Numbered from the stretch's first letter, positions 24,164-33,660 are shown. The stretch: 64,000 bases of DNA from JBBSAT01 sp046351235 (GCA_046351235.1 JAXLYV010000004.1:434001-498000), one strand, 5' to 3'. Notes: a model not told the origin generated them from the sequence alone. Numbers and translations are program-made.

Positions 24164-25573
24164 ATGAATCGCTTCTCCACCGTCTCCATCGCGCTGGCGC
24201 TCCCCGCGCTCGCGGCCTGCGCCGGCACGGTCTCTGGCACCCCCGTCACCGAGGAGGCCCTCTGCGGCGAGATCGCGACCGCGATCTGCGACGCCGACGA
24301 GAGCTGCTTCCCCGACTCGCACCCCGAGGACTGCCTCGACACGCAGACCACGGCGTGCCGGGCCACGGTGCGGCCGCTCGTGGAAGACCCGCGCCTCGGC
24401 TACGACCCCGTCCGCGGCGGCGCCTTCGTGGCGCACCTGCGCGCGCGCGGCGCGAGCTGCGGGGCGACGCCGGTCGACTACGCGTCGTTCACGGCGATGT
24501 TCGCGGGCACCGGCGCCACGGGCGCCGACTGCACGCCGCACGACCTGAGCGCGAGCGCGCTCCGCACCTCTTCTCTGTCGTGCGAGACCGGCAACGCGTG
24601 CCGCCTCTATCTGCGGGCCGACGGCAGCACGCAGGGCGTGTGCGAGCGCCGCACCGACGCGACCTGCTCGCACTCGTTCGACTGCGGCGCGAACGAGTTC
24701 TGCGATCTCCCCGACCACTGGCAGCCGGGCGTGTGGGGCAGCTGCCGTCCGCTGCGCTCCGACGGCTGGGCCTGCGGCGGTGATCTCGAGTGCGGCAGCC
24801 GCCACTGCGACGGCACGTGCAGCGCGCTCCCGGCCGACCAGCGCCCGCTCGTCGCGAGCTACGTCGACGTGGTGCAGGCCTCCGCGCCGCTCACGTACCT
24901 GCGCCTCGGCGAGACGAGCGGCACGCGCGCCGCGGATCTCACGGGCGGCGGCCACTACGGCGAGCTCGTCGGCGCGGCCACGCACGACACGCACGGCGCG
25001 ATCATGGGCGACCACAACGGCGCGGTGCACCTGGCCGATGGTGGCTACGTGCGCGTCGCGGCGATGGATGCGCTCGCCGACTCGGACGAGCTCACGCTCG
25101 AGTGCTGGTTCCAGACCGCCGACGTCGCCGACAAGCACCCGATCCTCGAGCTCTCGGACGGCATGCACACCGGCCCGCACATCTGGCAGTTCGACAGCGG
25201 CGACAAGATCTACGCGAACCTGATCGACGCGATGAGCGACTCGCACACGATCATGAGCGACGCGATGGCGATCGCCGAAGGCGATTGGCACCACGTCGTG
25301 GCGAGCTACGACGGCGCGAGCGGCGCGCTCTACCTCGACGGGCGCCGCGTCGGCTCGACGGGCATGAGCGGCCCGCTGCTCGTCGACGGGCAGCTCTTCA
25401 TCGGGCACCGCAACGCTTCGGGCATGGCCGAGGCCGTGGGCTTCACGGGCGCGATCGACGAGGTCGCCGTGTACGACCACGCGCTGACGAGCCGCGAGGT
25501 GTCGCGTCACCACCAGGCGGGCGTCGACGGCACGGCGGAGAACGCGTTCCCGCTCTTCGGCTGGCTGCGCTGA
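24164..25573 (+). CDS. LamG-domain (concanavalin-like) lipoprotein
   Basis: A 469-residue lipoprotein (MNRFSTVSIALALPALAACA, lipobox LAAC). The N-terminal half is Cys-rich ('CDADESCFPDSHPEDCLD', 'CSHSFDCGANEFCDLPDHW', 'CGGDLECGSRHCDGTC'), probably disulphide-bonded. The C-terminal ~240 residues form a LamG/concanavalin A-like sandwich: 'YLRLGETSGTRAADLTGGG', 'LTLECWFQT', 'DWHHVVASYDGASGALYLDG', 'GAIDEVAVYDHALTSREVSR'. Such domains usually bind sugars or proteins at the surface. A sigma-54-like promoter lies directly upstream. It stands alone, 146 bases before the next gene. Confidence 0.85.
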   Translation: MNRFSTVSIALALPALAACAGTVSGTPVTEEALCGEIATAICDADESCFPDSHPEDCLDTQTTACRATVRPLVEDPRLGYDPVRGGAFVAHLRARGASCGATPVDYASFTAMFAGTGATGADCTPHDLSASALRTSSLSCETGNACRLYLRADGSTQGVCERRTDATCSHSFDCGANEFCDLPDHWQPGVWGSCRPLRSDGWACGGDLECGSRHCDGTCSALPADQRPLVASYVDVVQASAPLTYLRLGETSGTRAADLTGGGHYGELVGAATHDTHGAIMGDHNGAVHLADGGYVRVAAMDALADSDELTLECWFQTADVADKHPILELSDGMHTGPHIWQFDSGDKIYANLIDAMSDSHTIMSDAMAIAEGDWHHVVASYDGASGALYLDGRRVGSTGMSGPLLVDGQLFIGHRNASGMAEAVGFTGAIDEVAVYDHALTSREVSRHHQAGVDGTAENAFPLFGWLR

Positions 25574-25620
25574 GCCGCGCGCGCGGGCTCGCTCCGTCGT
25601 CGCGGGCGCGCCCAGCCGAG

Positions 25621-25663
25621 CCTTCGCAGTCCCTCCCCCGGCCCCTCCCGCAGGCGGGAGGGG
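25621..25663. repeat. Intergenic palindromic element of the same family as the 19.1 kb repeats
   Basis: CCTTCGCAGTCCCTC (25621-25635) precedes a perfect hairpin with ten-base arms CCCCTCCCGC and GCGGGAGGGG around AG (25642-25663). The left part is identical to the reverse complement of the matching part of the 96-base repeats at 19.1-19.2 kb, and the hairpin is similar. There is no T-run after it, so a simple terminator role is less likely than a dispersed repeat. The rest of the gap (25574-25719) holds only the ribosome site AGGAGA of the next gene. Confidence 0.65.
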
Positions 25664-25719
25664 TGCTGCCGGGTCTTCGCGCCGACGTTCGACCCTTCTC
25701 GAGACCAGGAGACCGAGCC

Positions 25720-28062
25720 ATGCGTCGTTCCACGCTCGTCATCGCCGCGCTCCTGATCGCCGCCACGGGCTGCGCGCCGCTCGACGACGCCGCCGTGACC
25801 GAGGGCGAGGTCACGGTCTGCGCGCACGGGCCGACGGTGCAGGGCATCGACGTCAGCTCGTGGCAGGGCGACATCAACTGGGACGCCGTCGCCGGCTCGG
25901 GCATCCGCTTCGCGATCGTGCGGATCGGCGACGGCACCTACCACGACCGATACTTCGCCTCGAACTGGAGCAACGCGCGCCGCGTGGGCCTCATCCGCGG
26001 CGCCTACCAGTTCTTCGAGCCGCAGCAGGATCCGAACGTCCAGGCCGACATCGTGATCGCCGCGGTGGGCCGGCTCGGCGCCGGCGACCTGCCGGTCGTC
26101 TGCGACGTGGAAGCGCCGAATCCCGGTGTCTCCGCGGCGACGTACGCGGCGCGCCTGCGCACCTGGGTCGATCGCGTCGAGGCCGGCACCGGCCGCCGCC
26201 CGATCATCTACACGGGCCGCTACTACTGGGATCCCTTCGTCGCGAGCTCGTACTTCCCGAACAACGGCTATCCGCTCTGGCACGCGCAGTACACGAGCGC
26301 GTCGTGCCCGAACATCAACGACCGCTGGCACGACTGGCTGATGTGGCAGTACACGTCGTCGGGCTCGGTGCCCGGCATCGGCGGCCGCGTCGATCGCAAC
26401 GTGTTCAACGGCTCGCTCGAGGACCTGCGCAACTTCGCGGGCGCCGCGCTCGTCGACGCCGACGGCGACGGCTCGCCGCAGGGAACGGACTGCGACGACC
26501 ACGACGCGCGCCGCCACCCCGGCGCGGCCGAGGTCTGCGACGGGATCGACAACGACTGCCAGGGCGGCGTCGACGAGAATCTCTCGCGCGGCTGCGGCAC
26601 CGACGTGGGCGAGTGCGTCGCCGGGACGCAGACGTGCCGCAGTGGGGACTGGGGCGCCTGCGAGGGCTCGGTCGACGCCGTGCCCGAGGTCTGCGACGGC
26701 CTCGACAACGACTGCGACGGTACGAGCGACGAAGAGCAAGTGTGCGAGCGCGAAGAAGCGCTTCTCGGCTCGGGCATCTACGGGCCCACGCTCGCGACCG
26801 ACGTCGACGGCGACGGGCGCGCCGACGCCTGCGCCCGCACGAACGGCGGCTTCGGCTGCCTCGCGAGCAGCGGCCACGGCTTCCAGCGCGTGATGATGGG
26901 CCCGACGATGAGCGGCACCGACGTGGTGCACGGCGCGCGCATCCGCATGGCGGACGTGGACGGTGACGGGCGCTCGGACGTGTGCTCGGACGAGGGCGGC
27001 ACCTTCCGCTGCTGGCGCTCGACGGGCGACGGCTTCGGCGAGTCGCTCGACGGCCCGGCGATCTCGCGGACGACGACGATGCTCGAGCTCGCCGACGTGA
27101 GCGGCGACGGCGCGATCGACGTGTGCATGCGCGACGGCGGCGGCCTCTCGTGCTGGCTCTCGAACGGCCACGGCTTCGATCGCCTGGTGACGCTCTCGGC
27201 GCTGAGCGACGCGGAGGGCTTCGAGAACGTCGTGTACTGGGGCACGCTGCGCTTCGGCGACGTGAACGGCGACGGCCGCACCGACGTGTGCGCGCGCGAC
27301 GCCGAGGGCGTCGACTGCTGGGTGAGCGAGGGCGAGCGCTTCGGAGCGCGCATCCGCGGCCCGCGCTGGAGCGATGCGAGCGGCTTCGATGCGCTGCGCT
27401 TCTGGAGCACGATTCGCCTCGTCGACGTCGACGCCGACGGGATGGGCGATCTCTGCGCGCGCACGCCGAGCGGCTTCCGCTGCGCGCTGTCGACCGGCAT
27501 CGGCTTCGACGCCGAGATCGCCGGCCCCGCGATGAGCGACGCGAGCGGCTGGGATCAGGCGAGCGTGTACACGACGCTGCGCATGGCCGACGTGGACGGC
27601 GACCGGCGCGCCGACGTGTGCGCCCGCGAGCGCGACCGCGTGCGCTGCTGGCTCTTCGGCGACCACGCGTTCGACCGCGAGGTACCGGGCCCCGAGCTGA
27701 GCGACGCGCACGGCTGGGCCGACGCCGCGTACTACCGCTCGCTGCGCCTGGCCGACGTGGACGGTGATGCCCGCGCCGACCTGTGTGCGCGCGCCGCCGA
27801 TGGCCTGCACTGCTACGTGTCGATCGGCGCGGGGTTCGACCACGTGTGGATCACGCCCGAGTGGGCCGATGCGTCGGGCCTCGGCAGCGGCGCCCAGTCG
27901 GCCACGATCCGTCTCGCGGGCGGCCGCGTGGCCACCGTCTCGGGCCCGACGAGCGTGCTCGGCGGTTGCTCGGTGAGCGCCGGCCGCGCGAGCCCGGTCG
28001 CCGGCATCGCGCTCTGCGCGATCGTCGCGCTCGCAGCCGCTCGTCGCCGCCGCCGGAAGTGA
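25720..28062 (+). CDS. GH25 lysozyme fused to MopE motifs and FG-GAP repeats, with a MYXO-CTERM-like tail
   Basis: A 780-residue lipoprotein-type protein (leader ends 'AATGC', residue 18). Residues ~38-235 are a glycoside hydrolase family 25 muramidase: Asp44 in 'GIDVSSWQGDINW', and the catalytic DxE pair Asp129/Glu131 in 'VVCDVEAPNPG'. Two MopE-type acidic Cys motifs follow ('VCDGIDNDCQGGVDE', 'VCDGLDNDCDGTSDEE'). Then come seven FG-GAP/VCBS-like repeats of the form 'ADVDGDGRxDVCAR...C..S.G.GF', which should bind Ca2+. The end is 'GGCSVSAG', a hydrophobic helix and RRRRRK, the MYXO-CTERM pattern for surface sorting. Both an N-terminal lipobox and a C-terminal sorting tail are present, which is odd. 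It probably cuts peptidoglycan of prey or of the cell itself while held at the surface. Confidence 0.88.
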   Translation: MRRSTLVIAALLIAATGCAPLDDAAVTEGEVTVCAHGPTVQGIDVSSWQGDINWDAVAGSGIRFAIVRIGDGTYHDRYFASNWSNARRVGLIRGAYQFFEPQQDPNVQADIVIAAVGRLGAGDLPVVCDVEAPNPGVSAATYAARLRTWVDRVEAGTGRRPIIYTGRYYWDPFVASSYFPNNGYPLWHAQYTSASCPNINDRWHDWLMWQYTSSGSVPGIGGRVDRNVFNGSLEDLRNFAGAALVDADGDGSPQGTDCDDHDARRHPGAAEVCDGIDNDCQGGVDENLSRGCGTDVGECVAGTQTCRSGDWGACEGSVDAVPEVCDGLDNDCDGTSDEEQVCEREEALLGSGIYGPTLATDVDGDGRADACARTNGGFGCLASSGHGFQRVMMGPTMSGTDVVHGARIRMADVDGDGRSDVCSDEGGTFRCWRSTGDGFGESLDGPAISRTTTMLELADVSGDGAIDVCMRDGGGLSCWLSNGHGFDRLVTLSALSDAEGFENVVYWGTLRFGDVNGDGRTDVCARDAEGVDCWVSEGERFGARIRGPRWSDASGFDALRFWSTIRLVDVDADGMGDLCARTPSGFRCALSTGIGFDAEIAGPAMSDASGWDQASVYTTLRMADVDGDRRADVCARERDRVRCWLFGDHAFDREVPGPELSDAHGWADAAYYRSLRLADVDGDARADLCARAADGLHCYVSIGAGFDHVWITPEWADASGLGSGAQSATIRLAGGRVATVSGPTSVLGGCSVSAGRASPVAGIALCAIVALAAARRRRRK

Positions 28063-28222
28063 GATCGTGATCGAGCCGCAGGGCTCGTCGAGCACGGAGC
28101 CCGACGCTCTCCACGCGCAGGGCTCCGGCCGAGCAGGCGATCCCCGCTCGCGCGAGAGCATCGCCCGTCGCGCGCGTCCTCGCCGCCTCGACGTCCGTCG
28201 CTCTCCCCCCCAAGCTCCTGCC

Positions 28223-28858
28223 GTGCGCCCACTCCTGCTGCTCGCGCTCCTCTCGCTCGCGACCTCGACCGCCCGCGCGCAGGACGTCGCGTCGATGCCC
28301 GACACGAGCGGCCTGCCCCCCGCCAGCGCGAGCGCCTGCGCCCGCGGCGATGCGCGAGCGTGCGTCGAGGCCGGCGACGCCGCGTTCCGCCTCGGCGACG
28401 GTGCCCGCTGGACCACGCTCTACCGCCGCGCCGCCGATCTCGAGCGCCACGCGCTCCACGTCCCCTCGCGGGGCGCCGGCACCGGCCGCGTACAGACCTC
28501 GCGCGCCGCCATCGCCGCGCTCGAAGCACAGTGGGACGTCGACGTGGTGCGCGCGGCCGGTCGCCGCGGGCAGCGCAGCTTCGCCCAGGCGGCGCGCCCG
28601 CAGCTGTTCGGAACCGACGCCGTCTCTACCTGGCGTGGCGAGCGAGCGCGCATCGCCGACGCGTTCGCCGCGGTGTACGCATGGACCGAGCGCGAGGGCG
28701 GCGCGTTCGCGAGCGCCGTCTGGATCGGCGACCTGCGCCGCCTGGCCGCCGACGGGCCGTGCTGGCTCGTCCGCTTCGCGTACATGAACCTCGATTTCGA
28801 CGCCTACATCGATCCCGCGGGCCGCGTGATCGCGCTCGTCCACATCCCCGAGGGCTGA
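28223..28858 (+). CDS. Exported protein of unknown function
   Basis: A 211-residue protein if begun at GTG 28223, which gives a clean signal peptide ('VRPLLLLALLSLATSTARAQ'). The frame is open further upstream, but that part lacks protein-like character. The mature protein has two Cys near 'ASACARGDARACVEAGDAAF', then helical and beta segments ending 'VRFAYMNLDFDAYIDPAGRV'. No family was recognised. The 160 bases before it contain no visible gene or strong promoter; I see nothing notable there. Confidence 0.55.
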   Translation: MRPLLLLALLSLATSTARAQDVASMPDTSGLPPASASACARGDARACVEAGDAAFRLGDGARWTTLYRRAADLERHALHVPSRGAGTGRVQTSRAAIAALEAQWDVDVVRAAGRRGQRSFAQAARPQLFGTDAVSTWRGERARIADAFAAVYAWTEREGGAFASAVWIGDLRRLAADGPCWLVRFAYMNLDFDAYIDPAGRVIALVHIPEG

Positions 28859-28864
28859 GGCGCG

Positions 28865-29308
28865 TCAGCGCGCCGTCGCCGCGCCGCACACCGTGCACGC
28901 CGGCGCGCTCACCAGGTTGATCTTTCCGCAGAACGGACAGGCGCGCATGGGCGGGTCCTCGCCCCCCGGGTCGCGGTATCCACCGCCCTGCGCGCGGCGC
29001 GCGGCCTGCACGGCACGCTCGGCACGATCGTCGGCCATCTTGCGATCGGACTCGGTCCAGTACGACGCCACGATGCCCGTCGTGAGCTCGAAGTGCAGCG
29101 TTCCGTGCCGCGCGCTCACGTACGCGTGATGCGTGTGCTGCTCGGGGTCGCTGGTGAACCAGCGGCCGGTGAACTTCAGGTGCACGCGCTCCGCGCTCCG
29201 GTCGACCACCGCGTACCCGATCTTCACGAAGTACCCGACGGCGTGGTCGCGGCCCAGATCCGGGTCGCCGTCGTAGGGCTTGTCGATCGCCACCCCGTTC
29301 ATCGTCAT
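28865..29308 (-). CDS. Zinc-ribbon protein of unknown function
   Basis: A 147-residue cytoplasmic protein. The N-terminal ~90 residues are a beta-rich domain ('YFVKIGYAVVDRSAERVHLK', 'GTLHFELTTGIVASYW'), then an Arg/Ala/Glu helix, and a C-terminal zinc ribbon 'CPFCGKINLVSAPACTVCG' with two CxxC pairs. Start MTMNGVAID at 29308. It is convergent with the preceding gene. No specific family name was recognised. Confidence 0.65.
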   Translation of the reverse strand: MTMNGVAIDKPYDGDPDLGRDHAVGYFVKIGYAVVDRSAERVHLKFTGRWFTSDPEQHTHHAYVSARHGTLHFELTTGIVASYWTESDRKMADDRAERAVQAARRAQGGGYRDPGGEDPPMRACPFCGKINLVSAPACTVCGAATAR

Positions 29309-29381
29309 GCCGGAATGTTACGACGATCGGCGGGTGGGCTGCCCCGCGCTCCTCGCCGACCCAATGCGATAAGCTCGCCGC

Positions 29382-29951
29382 ATGTCCTCCACGCGACGGC
29401 TCGCCCTGGCGCTGCTCCTCTCTGGGCCGGTCGCCGGTTGCGGCGCCGAGAGCCACGAGCCCGACGCGCATGGCGCCGAGGACGGCGGGGCGGATGCCCA
29501 CGTGCCCGACGCGCACGTCGATCCCCCGACGGACGCGTGGAGCGCTGCGGATGCGGGGCGCGAGGCCGGCGCGTGCCTCCCGCACGAGTGCGGCGACGGC
29601 CGCTGCGATGGCGGCGAGTCCTGCGTCGACTGCGCGCGCGACTGCGGCGCCTGCACCTGTGGCGACGGTACGTGCGAGGGCGCCGAGACGTGCGCGAGCT
29701 GCGCCGCCGACTGCGGCAGCTGCCCGTGTGGCGACGGCACGTGCGCCGTCGCGATGGGAGAGAGCTGCGCGAACTGCGCCGCCGACTGCAGGTGCGATTG
29801 CGCCGATGGCTTCTGCGGCCCGCGCGAGTGGGAGCTCTGTGGCGGCGGCGGCATCGGTGACTGCGGCTTCGTCGACTTCTGCGGCAACCGCCTCTGCGAA
29901 GAAGCGCACGCCGAGACGTGCCTGAACTGTCCCGACGACTGCTGCTGCTGA
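29382..29951 (+). CDS. Cys-rich repeat lipoprotein
   Basis: A 189-residue lipoprotein (MSSTRRLALALLLSGPVAGC, lipobox VAGC). An Asp/His/Ala-rich linker is followed by about four 'CGDGxCxxxExCxxCxxDCG' repeats ('CGDGRCDGGESCVDCARDCG', 'CGDGTCEGAETCASCAADCG') and a final 'CLNCPDDCCC'. The repeats are probably disulphide-bonded and surface-exposed. No Shine-Dalgarno is visible; GATAAG ends 8 bases before the ATG. The partner is unknown. Confidence 0.78.
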   Translation: MSSTRRLALALLLSGPVAGCGAESHEPDAHGAEDGGADAHVPDAHVDPPTDAWSAADAGREAGACLPHECGDGRCDGGESCVDCARDCGACTCGDGTCEGAETCASCAADCGSCPCGDGTCAVAMGESCANCAADCRCDCADGFCGPREWELCGGGGIGDCGFVDFCGNRLCEEAHAETCLNCPDDCCC

Positions 29952-29986
29952 GCGCGCGCAGACCCATCGACCCGCGCCGATCGCGG

Positions 29987-30577
29987 TCAGCGACGCTTGG
30001 TCGGGCGAGACGCCGCGCGAGGCGTGCGCGGGACTCGCTTCAGCGGGCTGAGGCCCGCGGGCGCCACCTGCTTCGCGTTGGCGATCTCGTCGTCGGTTCG
30101 CGGCGCAGGCTTCTCGGGGAAGCGCTCGCCCTGCCATGCGCGCACGAGCGCTTCGGTGCGCGCCGCGAGCTCACGAAACGACGTGCGGAGCGGGAGCTCC
30201 TCGCGCTCGACGCCCTCGAACGTCCGCGCCCTTCGGTGAGGTACGGATGCGTCGGCGAGCACGCCGTACGGCTCGCTACGGTGGAGTGACACGACGACCC
30301 CGCCGTCGAAGAGCTCCTCCCAGGCCCAGGGGGCGGAGGGCCGCGGGTCCGGGGCTCCAGCTGCGAACGCGCGGCGCGAGAGCGGCAAGCGCGCCTGCTC
30401 TTGGGCGTGACGCGCCGCCGCTGCGAGCGCGGCCGCGAGCGTCGCCGCCTCGGCCCGCATCCCCCACGCGAGCGAGCGCAGCCCCTCGCGCCGGTACGGC
30501 AGCTGGACTTGCACGTAGCGACGCTCGCCGAGCGCCTCGACCACGATGGCATGGGCCGCGAAGGGCTCGCTCGTCAC
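29987..30577 (-). CDS. Hypothetical protein with Arg/Lys-rich tail
   Basis: About 196 residues from GTG 30577. It has a compact N-terminal region ('ALGERRYVQVQLPYRREGLR', 'WGMRAEAATLAAALAAAARH') and a basic, Pro-rich C-terminal tail ending 'RTPRAASRPTKRR', which could contact nucleic acid. No signal peptide or known domain was recognised. It is divergent from the alpha/beta hydrolase gene, 100 bases away. The start is uncertain: no good ATG is in frame near the beginning of protein-like sequence. Confidence 0.5.
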   Translation of the reverse strand: MTSEPFAAHAIVVEALGERRYVQVQLPYRREGLRSLAWGMRAEAATLAAALAAAARHAQEQARLPLSRRAFAAGAPDPRPSAPWAWEELFDGGVVVSLHRSEPYGVLADASVPHRRARTFEGVEREELPLRTSFRELAARTEALVRAWQGERFPEKPAPRTDDEIANAKQVAPAGLSPLKRVPRTPRAASRPTKRR

Positions 30578-30677
30578 GACGGAGGAGTACCACGCGCGCG
30601 AGAGCCCCGATCCTCGCGCACGCGCGGATTGACGGGACGCGCGCCCTCTGGCGTCCTGACGCGAGGGGGGCCCACCG

Positions 30678-32108
30678 ATGCTCGAGAATCCGTTCGACGT
30701 CCTGCACGCGCTCGATCCGGCCACGACGACGAGCGGCGTCGACCTCAAGAAGATCGCCTGGCTCATGAGCCAGAAGACGGTCGCGGCGCGGGGCGAGGCG
30801 CTCGCCGCGCTGGCGGCGGCCGAGCCGCTCGCGAAGGCGCCCTCGCCGAGCGCGGGCAACGCCAAGGACGAGCTCGCCGCCGCCGTGCTCGCGCTCCAGA
30901 AGAACAAGCTCGGGAGCGCGTACACGATTCTCGATCGCGCGCTCGTGGAATGGCAGCGGCGGCGCGCGCTCGAGGCGCTGCTCGGCCGGAGCGTGCTCGA
31001 GGCCGACGAGGGCGCCTTCGATGCGCTGCTGGTGCCGACCGGTGCGAGCACCGAGGTCCGCTCCGTCGCGCGCGCGCGCCTGTTCGCCGTGGCGACGGTG
31101 CTGCGCCTCTCGGCGGGAGAGAGCGAGACGGTCGGCGGCAAGGCCAAGACGCGCGAAGCGCTCGTTGCCGAGCTCGCGCTCGACAAGCCCACGCGCGCGT
31201 TCGTCAACCCGTGCCGGCCGCTGCGCGTGGGCGTCACGCGGCATCGGCAGCGCGAGGCGACATGGCGGGGCCTCCCCGTGCGCTACGTGGACGTGCCCGC
31301 GCCCCATCCCTCGAACCGGCCTCCCCTCGTCCTGATCCACGGCCACTCGTCGTGCGCCGAGGAGTACGACCCGCTGATCGCCGCGCTCGCGCCGCTGCTC
31401 CCCGACGTGCGCATCCTCGTCCCCGACGTGCCGGGCTCGGGCTACTCGTGGGTCGCGGGCCACGGCGCGCTCTCGACGGATGTCTATCGCGCGTTCCTGC
31501 GCGAGTGGCTCGCCTCGATCGGCATCGGCCGCTACGTGCCCGCGGGCGGCAGCATGGGCGGCAACCTCACGCTCCAGCTCCTCGCCGAGGCGCCGCCCAC
31601 CGAGGTGCCCGCCGGGATCGCGTGGTCCCCGGTCGCTTGGCGCGACACCTCCACGGCCATGCTCTGGCTCGCCGAGGGCGCGCGCATGGCCAAGCTGCTG
31701 AACCTGTTCTGGCCGGTCTACGAGCGCGACAAGGAGCACTGGTACCCGAACTGGACCGCGAAGGAGGCGATGCTCGAGCTGCAGCGCAGCGACACCTACC
31801 GCGAAGAGGTCGACACCGACGCCTACGAGGACGCGTACTTCGATCTCGCCGCGGACCAGTGCGCGGTGATGCAGATCGGCAAGGCCGCGCACGTCACCGC
31901 GCCCGTGCGCCTGATGGCCGGCGTGCGCGACGACGACGTGATGGGCGTGCATCCCTCGACCGTCGCGCTTCACCAGCGCTTCAGCGCGATGGGCAAGACG
32001 AGCGACTTCTTCGACGCGTTCGCGATCGGCGATCACTCCCTGGCGACCGAAGAGCCGGCGCTCGTGGCCGCGCGGCTCGCCGATTGGTACCGGAAGCACG
32101 TGGGCTGA
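30678..32108 (+). CDS. Alpha/beta-fold hydrolase with helical N-terminal extension
   Basis: A 476-residue protein. The first ~190 residues are helical and Ala-rich ('AGNAKDELAAAVLALQKNKL', 'GRSVLEADEGAFDALLVPTG'). The hydrolase domain starts near 'RPPLVLIHGHSSCAEEYDPL' (oxyanion HG), carries the nucleophile Ser292 in GGSMGGN, and the likely catalytic His in 'IGDHSLATEEPALVA'. No signal peptide, so cytoplasmic. The N-terminal extension roughly doubles the usual length and may control or localise the enzyme. The substrate is unknown. The ribosome site GAGGGGGG precedes the ATG. Confidence 0.8.
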   Translation: MLENPFDVLHALDPATTTSGVDLKKIAWLMSQKTVAARGEALAALAAAEPLAKAPSPSAGNAKDELAAAVLALQKNKLGSAYTILDRALVEWQRRRALEALLGRSVLEADEGAFDALLVPTGASTEVRSVARARLFAVATVLRLSAGESETVGGKAKTREALVAELALDKPTRAFVNPCRPLRVGVTRHRQREATWRGLPVRYVDVPAPHPSNRPPLVLIHGHSSCAEEYDPLIAALAPLLPDVRILVPDVPGSGYSWVAGHGALSTDVYRAFLREWLASIGIGRYVPAGGSMGGNLTLQLLAEAPPTEVPAGIAWSPVAWRDTSTAMLWLAEGARMAKLLNLFWPVYERDKEHWYPNWTAKEAMLELQRSDTYREEVDTDAYEDAYFDLAADQCAVMQIGKAAHVTAPVRLMAGVRDDDVMGVHPSTVALHQRFSAMGKTSDFFDAFAIGDHSLATEEPALVAARLADWYRKHVG

Positions 32109-32128
32109 GCGCGGGCGAAGCGCGCGCG

Positions 32129-33547
32129 TCAGGCGCGATCGGGCTGCGTCGGTCGCCGGCCCGAGCGCTCGCGGAGCGTGGCGACCGTCACGTTGTGCTC
32201 GCTCGTGTCGCTCGCGCGTCGGTGGAGGGCGAGCGCCTCGCGCACGGCCGGGCTCGCGTCCTGCCAGGGCAGCTCCGCCTCGGAGCCGCGCGCGACCGCG
32301 TCGAGCACGTCGCTCGTGCGCAGCGTGGTCGGATCGGCGGCGAGCGCGTAGCGCTTGCCGGCCACGGCCGTCTCGATGGACGACACGATGCCTGCATCTT
32401 CGAGCGCGTCGAGCACGAGGCGCAGCGTGGCGAGGTCGGCGCCGAGCTCGGCGGCGAACGGGCGCAGCGCGATCGGCTCGGCGCGCCGCGAGAGCGCGAT
32501 GGCGACCTCGAGCCCGAGCGCCGAGAGCGTCTCGTAGTCGCGCCGTGCGCCCGATCCGAGCACGCGCAGCGACGCCGACTGCATGTGGAGCGCCACGAGC
32601 TGCGCGCCGATGAGCACGATCACCCAGCTCAGCTGGATGACGGCGAGGAAGATCGGAAAGGCGCCGAAGCCGGAGTAGATCGCGTTCCAGCGCGCCAGGC
32701 CCACCTGGAAGCGCACGTGCGCGAGCTGCATCCCGTACCAGGCGAGGCCGGCCACGACCGCGCCGAAGAACGCCGAGCGCACGCGCACGTCGGTGTCCGG
32801 CAGCTCGAGATAGAGGACGAGCAGCGTGAGCGTGACGACCACGGGCGGCAGCACGATGAACAGCAGCTCGCGCGCCCAGGCGATCGGGATCCAGCTCGCG
32901 ACGAAGGCCGCGGCACCGCCGTGCGAGAGCGAGGCGCCCGTGACGGCGTACGACAGGCCGAGCGGCGTCACGATCGCCACGACGAGGAAGGCGCGCAGGC
33001 GCTGGGCCGCCGAGCGGCGCGGGCCGCGGTGCTCGAAGACGTGTGCGAACGACTCGTCGACGCCGCGCACGACGCGCCAGATCGCGAGGAGCAGCACGAA
33101 GGTGCCGGTGATCCCCAGGCCCGTGATGCTCGTGTGATCGACGAGCGCCACGACGCCGAGCATGGCCGAGCGCAGGAGCGCCACGCCGGGCGGATCCTCT
33201 CCGGTGTCGGCGCCGAGCGCCTGATCGAGGAACGGCATCAGCGTGTCGTCACGGAGCGCCGAGAACACACCGGCCGCCTTCGCGGCGGCGAAGGCGAGCG
33301 CGAGCGCCGGCACGATCGCGAGCAGCGTCGAGAACGAGAGCGACGCGGCGCGGATCTGCAGCCGATCGCGGAACAGCTCGCGCAGCACGAGCCAGAGGAA
33401 GCGCAGCGCGAGCACGCCCCAGCGCCGCGGCGGCGAGAGCGCGGTCTCGTCGAGCTCGAAGAGCCAGCGGCGCGCGCGCACGACGAGCGCGTGGAGCGGC
33501 CCCGGGAGGGAGCTCACGACGAGCGAGCTTCGTTCGCCGCGGGACAT
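32129..33547 (-). CDS. YihY/BrkB-family integral membrane protein
   Basis: A 472-residue protein with about six membrane helices. Family blocks include 'LQIRAASLSFSTLLAIVPAL', 'GLGITGTFVLLLAIWRVVRG', 'VALVDHTSITG' and 'SGFGAFPIFLAVIQLSWVIV'. The family was once called ribonuclease BN but is now considered a membrane protein or transporter of unknown substrate. The C-terminal ~150 residues form a cytoplasmic domain with a winged-helix-like part ('LGADLATLRLVLDALEDAGI'), also seen in longer family members. The upstream hexamer CACAAT ends 9 bases before the ATG, without a Shine-Dalgarno. Confidence 0.85.
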   Translation of the reverse strand: MSRGERSSLVVSSLPGPLHALVVRARRWLFELDETALSPPRRWGVLALRFLWLVLRELFRDRLQIRAASLSFSTLLAIVPALALAFAAAKAAGVFSALRDDTLMPFLDQALGADTGEDPPGVALLRSAMLGVVALVDHTSITGLGITGTFVLLLAIWRVVRGVDESFAHVFEHRGPRRSAAQRLRAFLVVAIVTPLGLSYAVTGASLSHGGAAAFVASWIPIAWARELLFIVLPPVVVTLTLLVLYLELPDTDVRVRSAFFGAVVAGLAWYGMQLAHVRFQVGLARWNAIYSGFGAFPIFLAVIQLSWVIVLIGAQLVALHMQSASLRVLGSGARRDYETLSALGLEVAIALSRRAEPIALRPFAAELGADLATLRLVLDALEDAGIVSSIETAVAGKRYALAADPTTLRTSDVLDAVARGSEAELPWQDASPAVREALALHRRASDTSEHNVTVATLRERSGRRPTQPDRA

Positions 33548-33660
33548 GCGCGGGCCATTGTGCACAGCGCGGGCGGCGGGCGCCCGGGGAAAGGGCCGCC
33601 GCCGCGCCGTCCGGACACGCGACGCAACGCTCACCCCCGAAGCGCGATAAGGTCCGCGCC

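Noticed and set aside
25642..25663. Rho-independent terminator after the LamG gene
   Set aside because: The stem is strong, but no T-run follows and the sequence matches the repeats at 19.1 kb, so a dispersed element is more likely.
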